The position numbers and the translations under genes were made by a program. A stretch of 64,000 nt of DNA from an uncultured Aquimarina sp. (GTDB taxonomy: Bacteria; Bacteroidota; Bacteroidia; Flavobacteriales; Flavobacteriaceae), in the NCBI GenBank assembly GCA_947498815.1, contig CANMLU010000007.1:124001-188000 (forward strand). The letters run 5' to 3'. Below are positions 61,084-64,000 of this stretch, piece after piece (within the stretch, counting starts at the first letter, position 1; the number at the start of each line of letters is the position of its first letter). Below the pieces are notes generated by a model. That model was given only the letters and a program-made list of their open reading frames with translations, did not search any database and was not told the DNA's origin.

Positions 61084-61677
61084 CTATTTCTTGGGTAGCA
61101 TTAATGCTTCTAGGGTATGGATCATTCCATTTGTAGCTTGGATATCGGTTTCCATTAATCTTCCGGCATTGCCGTTATTGTCAATCAAATAGATTCTATC
61201 TCTTTTTACGGTGGCAATTAATCGGGTGCCATCAAGAGTTTTTAGTTTTACGCTTCCTCGTCCCTCATCGATCGCTTTAATAATGTCTTGTTTGTTGATT
61301 AAACCGGGGATAATATGGCAGTTCATCATTGCCGCTAGTTGCTCATTATTCTCTGGCAATAATAACTTTTCAAGTTGTCCCGGAGGCAGTTTGTTAAAAG
61401 CAACATCTAGTGGTGCAAAGATGGTATAGGGCCCTTTTCCGTTAAATACAGTTTCAAATTCCGAGGATTGCACTACTTTTTTGAGAGTAGCAAATCCTAT
61501 TTCGTTTGATATCACCTCGTTGATCGTTGGGATTTTTTCTTCCTTGGGGATGTTGGCCTGGGCAATAAGTTTTTTATTCTTTTCTGATGCCCTATTTTTT
61601 GGGGTGGTTAGTGTACAAGAAGTACTTACTAATAGTATTACAAGTGCAAAAATTTTGAACGGGGTTTTAATGCTCAT
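61084..61677 (-). CDS. fasciclin (FAS1) domain lipoprotein
   Basis: About 197 residues from 61677 (a start at 61704 would add nine residues). Lipoprotein signal IFALVILLVSTSC. A single FAS1 domain follows (about 55-195): TLKKVVQSSEFETVFNGKGPYTIFAPLDVAFNKLPPG is the H1 box, and NGMIHTLEALMLP the H2-type end. FAS1 proteins mediate adhesion or bind small ligands at the surface. It is a single-gene unit. Confidence 0.9.
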   Translation of the reverse strand: MSIKTPFKIFALVILLVSTSCTLTTPKNRASEKNKKLIAQANIPKEEKIPTINEVISNEIGFATLKKVVQSSEFETVFNGKGPYTIFAPLDVAFNKLPPGQLEKLLLPENNEQLAAMMNCHIIPGLINKQDIIKAIDEGRGSVKLKTLDGTRLIATVKRDRIYLIDNNGNAGRLMETDIQATNGMIHTLEALMLPKK

Positions 61678-62013
61678 TTTTTTATAGGAATTAGATGATC
61701 GCATGAAATTATAATTGTTGTAACTACTTTTTTATCAAATCTTAAAAAACTGACGCCCTAAAAATATTCCAAATACTGCTGAGTTTTTTTAACAAATGAG
61801 TATTCGTAAGAATTGGATTAGTAAGCGTTTTATTGAAGAAAATATAATACGTCTTGTAATATTCTATTCAAAACCTTCCCAGAATGACCCAAATCATGTC
61901 TAAGGCCATTTGATGTCGTTGCGATATTATACTATGGCTCTCTAAAATCATGCGTGTAGAGGTCGGGTTTTGATGTGTTTGTAATTTATCTGAGAAGATG
62001 AATTATTTTTTCT

Positions 62014-62050
62014 CAGTTCCGAAAAATGAAACTGGCTACTCTTATTATTG
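62014..62050 (+). promoter_or_regulatory. palindromic operator plus -7 element, copy 4 of 4
   Basis: CAGTTCC, seven bases, GAAACTG at 62014-62034, then after exactly 8 bp TATTATTG (62043-62050). Downstream bases GCATCA are also shared with copies 1 and, in part, 2. Confidence 0.6.
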
Positions 62051-62134
62051 CATCAGAAAAAAGTTTTTTAAAACTCACTTTTTTAGGTGGTTGATCTGTG
62101 TTTTATATCGGTTTAACGAAAAGTTGGACGATAA

Positions 62135-62191
62135 GGGGGAAAAACCCCCTGTACGCCCTATTGTTTAAATAGGGTTTTAATCGTAGGTTTG
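62135..62191 (+). promoter_or_regulatory. second promoter of the 62258 gene with a G5-A5-C5 palindrome
   Basis: GGGGGAAAAACCCCC (62135-62149), TTG (62161-62163), 20 bp, TAGGTTTG (62184-62191). Spacing equals that of the RHS module promoter at 50552-50607. Confidence 0.6.
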
Positions 62192-62257
62192 CGGCCTTCT
62201 AAAATTTTAATAGAAACTCAATACAGGTTAACAAACATAAAACAACAAACATAAAAA

Positions 62258-63502
62258 ATGACAGGACGAATATTTATAGTACTAGTATTAGGGGTAGTTC
62301 TTAACAGCTTTTCTCAGATTAAATTTGAAAAGGGATATTTCATTGATAATGCTGGGATAAAGACAGAATGTTTTATTAAAAACAAAGATTCACAAGACAA
62401 TCCCAAAGAATTTGAATATAAAACTACTTTAGATTCAGATTCAGAAATTAAAACGATACAAACTGTAAAAGAATTTGCAGTTTTGGGAGAATCATTATAT
62501 AAACGTTTTGAAGTTTCTATTGATCTTTCTAAAGATAATATAAACAAACTTAGAACAGATAAAGAACCAAAATACGAGAAGAGAACTTTGTTCCTAAAAG
62601 TTTTGACACAAGGTGACGCCGTTTTATATGAATATACAGAAAATAACATAACAAGGTTTTTATACAGTATACAGGATTCTGCAATAAAACAATTGGTGTA
62701 TAAACGTTATTTACAAGGAAGTAAAATCGCAACAAATAATCACTTTAGACAACAATTGTGGAGTGATTTGAGATGTGAGGCTATTTCAATGAATCAGGTT
62801 GAAAAGATAGATTATTATAAAAAAGAATTAAAACGATACTTCATTAAATATAATAGTTGTAAAAATCCAGATTTTAAATTAGAAAAAAGAGAGAAAACTC
62901 CCGGAGTAGGGTTTAAACTAAGTATTAGGCCCGGAATAAACTTCTCACAAGTAACATTAGATGATAATGTAACAGCAAATACGACAGAGGTAATAGATTA
63001 CGGAAGTAAAACGCTAGCAAGGGTTGGATTAAAACTGGAGTATGTTTTTCCGTTTAATAGAAACAAATGGGCTTTATTTGTAGAACCCACATATCGATAT
63101 TATGTGGTAAAAGATAAAGAAGTGAGTTATATACCTACTTCTGTTGTATTTGATAAGGCTATTGTTAGTATAGATTACAAATCCATAGAACTACCGATTG
63201 GGATACAACATAGTTTTTTCCTTAATGATCGATCCAAGATATTTATAAATGGTGCATTGGTAGTAGATTTTGCTTTTAATTCCAAAATTAACTTAGACAT
63301 AGAAAATTTAGTAAGTGTATTGGATCTGGATATCACATCTGGAACCAGTTTAGCATTTGGCATTGGATATAGCTTTAAGGATAAATATAGTATTGAGTTA
63401 AGGCATTTAACGAACAGAAATCTTTTGGATAATGGTATTCCAGCCGTAAAAGCAGAATATAAAGGAACACCTTCTATAATTTTTGGGTATACAATTTTTT
63501 AA
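62258..63502 (+). CDS. secreted/outer-membrane beta-barrel-like protein (paralogue of 143-1399)
   Basis: 414 residues with a signal peptide ending NSFSQ. It shares FEKGYFIDN-GIKTEC, NKLRT-KEP, TLFLKVL--GDAVLY, FRQQLWSD, KNPDFK, LRLGV/ARVGLKLEY and the C-terminal FGYTIF ending with the gene at the left end, on the opposite strand. The second half alternates hydrophobic and polar residues like a small barrel. Unlike its paralogue it has the long two-promoter leader shared with the RHS module. Function unknown. Confidence 0.7.
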   Translation: MTGRIFIVLVLGVVLNSFSQIKFEKGYFIDNAGIKTECFIKNKDSQDNPKEFEYKTTLDSDSEIKTIQTVKEFAVLGESLYKRFEVSIDLSKDNINKLRTDKEPKYEKRTLFLKVLTQGDAVLYEYTENNITRFLYSIQDSAIKQLVYKRYLQGSKIATNNHFRQQLWSDLRCEAISMNQVEKIDYYKKELKRYFIKYNSCKNPDFKLEKREKTPGVGFKLSIRPGINFSQVTLDDNVTANTTEVIDYGSKTLARVGLKLEYVFPFNRNKWALFVEPTYRYYVVKDKEVSYIPTSVVFDKAIVSIDYKSIELPIGIQHSFFLNDRSKIFINGALVVDFAFNSKINLDIENLVSVLDLDITSGTSLAFGIGYSFKDKYSIELRHLTNRNLLDNGIPAVKAEYKGTPSIIFGYTIF

Positions 63503-63553
63503 TAGTGCCTATTAAAAAAAGAGAGAATATTGGAATCATAGATGACAACAAAA

Positions 63554-63590
63554 AAATCACGATCAAAACAGCGCACTTTGATCGTGATTT
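63554..63590. terminator. 14-bp perfect hairpin after the 62258 gene
   Basis: AAATCACGATCAAA (63554-63567) pairs with TTTGATCGTGATTT (63577-63590) around a 9-nt loop, 51 nt past the stop. It ends in TTT, so it could terminate transcription from the left. Confidence 0.6.
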
Positions 63591-63614
63591 CAAGTATTCC
63601 ACTTTAGTGAGACT

Positions 63615-63684
63615 TTAATTATAAATACTTCGTGAAGTATTTATAATTAATTAGTTCGAACTAATCCCGCTGAAGAGCGGGATT
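63615..63684. repeat. three adjacent palindromes
   Basis: TTAATTATAAATACTTC/GAAGTATTTATAATTAA (63615-63650, perfect 17-bp arms with 2 nt between), TTAGTTCGAACTAA (63651-63664, perfect palindrome) and AATCCCGC/GCGGGATT (63663-63684) follow one another without a gap. No gene lies here. Confidence 0.6.
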
Positions 63685-63685
63685 C

Positions 63686-63715
63686 AAAAACCTTGTTTTT
63701 TTAAACAAGGTTTTT
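63686..63715. terminator. terminator of the gene at the right edge
   Basis: AAAAACCTTGTTT (63686-63698) pairs with AAACAAGGTTTTT (63703-63715). A and T runs at both ends make it functional in both directions; it lies 18 nt past the stop of the minus-strand gene. Confidence 0.75.
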
Positions 63716-63733
63716 GTTCAAATGCATATTAAC

Positions 63734-64000
63734 TTACTCTTCTTCAATAACTTTTAAGTTATCATTGGCGTTTCTGTCAATTAGCTTATTGTAAGGATCG
63801 ATACCCGCTCGTAGTGGTTTTTTGTCGGTTACAATAGTAAACGTATTATCACCGGGTTTTAACCATTTTCGTTCCAAATAGTACGGATTTTTAAGAGGTA
63901 CTTCTTGCTCATCCACAATGTCCTCTCCAAACAAACCAACCTCGATATAATTGGTGGTGTCATCGGTACGTTCTTCTTTACCGGTATCACTATAATAGAT
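63734..64000 (-). CDS. 3' end of a gene leaving the window, possibly ABC permease/M1 aminopeptidase fusion
   Basis: The frame stays open from the stop at 63734 to the window edge (at least 88 residues), so this is a partial gene. The end reads LERKWLKPGDNTFTIVTDKKPLRAGIDPYNKLIDRNANDNLKVIEEE. The GIDPYNKLIDRN phrase is typical, as far as I recall, of the C-terminus of Bacteroidota proteins with an ABC-2-like membrane part and an M1 peptidase part. The rest of the gene is needed to confirm this. Confidence 0.5.
   Translation of the reverse strand: MYYSDTGKEERTDDTTNYIEVGLFGEDIVDEQEVPLKNPYYLERKWLKPGDNTFTIVTDKKPLRAGIDPYNKLIDRNANDNLKVIEEE

Larger units (their letters stand above)
61705..62257. other. 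553-bp intergenic region with tandem promoters for the 62258 gene
   Basis: No gene is seen. From about 62005 to 62196 it is homologous to 50415-50612 and holds two promoters (next two entries). The part 61705-62000 is AT-rich without a recognisable feature. Confidence 0.5.

Noticed and set aside
1-64000. tRNA or rRNA genes
   Set aside because: No cloverleaf-type sequence with a GGTTCGAATCC-like arm and no rRNA signature was noticed on either strand.

Overview
The window looks like chromosomal DNA of a marine-type member of the Flavobacteriaceae (Bacteroidota), possibly close to Aquimarina; the genus is a guess. The evidence is the low GC content, lipoprotein and signal-peptide styles ending in FSQ or AQ, promoters of the Bacteroidota TTG-N19-21-TAnnTTTG type, weak ribosome binding sites, and gene families typical of the group (double-FtsX permeases, head-GIN proteins, DUF6443/RHS proteins, NtrC-type regulator/kinase pairs).

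Layout. 0-9.7 kb: an outer-membrane-type beta protein, a small membrane protein, the yicC-gmk-nadD operon, an acetyltransferase, hemJ, a 1036-residue BNR/VPS10-like protein and an AraC regulator. 9.7-14.2 kb: a quinoprotein sugar dehydrogenase-like lipoprotein, an NTF2-like protein, a MATE exporter and a cyanophycinase-like lipoprotein. 14.2-23.6 kb: a haem island (hemH, a PchR-like AraC regulator, hemA, hemC, hemD, hemE, hemF); with hemJ this encodes most steps from glutamyl-tRNA to protohaem, with hemB and hemL not seen. 24.8-47.5 kb: a sensor kinase and NtrC-type regulator divergent from a large export cluster (TolC, HlyD-type adaptor, MacB/LolD-type ATPase, head-GIN protein, six tandem double-FtsX permeases, second ATPase). 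48-50 kb: a carboxypeptidase-regulatory-like protein and a small HTH protein. 50.6-59.7 kb: a two-gene RHS polymorphic toxin module with a probable immunity gene. 59.8-64 kb: an XRE gene broken by a REP sequence, a REP-associated transposase, a FAS1 lipoprotein, a paralogue of the first gene, a run of hairpins, and the 3' end of a gene leaving the window.

Three observations stand out. (1) Two short units each consist of one DUF559 (PD-(D/E)XK-like) nuclease gene bounded by a pair of inverted GC-rich palindromic repeats. In both, the reading frame runs through the distal repeat. One unit sits at the start of hemD and makes a DUF559-HemD fusion that seems to be the only way to translate HemD. 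A degenerate repeat pair without a gene lies at 9.7 kb. This resembles a REP/RAYT-like mobile element family with DUF559 as the candidate mobilising nuclease. (2) Four promoters (1.4, 50.4, 60.2 and 62.0 kb) share a 21-bp near-palindrome exactly 8 bp upstream of a TATnNTTG -7 element, linking the RHS module, two paralogous outer-membrane-type proteins and the REP transposase in one candidate regulon. (3) The RHS protein ends in a probable RNase toxin domain (Ntox21-like) followed after 2 nt by an AT-rich candidate immunity gene.

All functional calls come from reading motifs in the sequence; no database search was possible.
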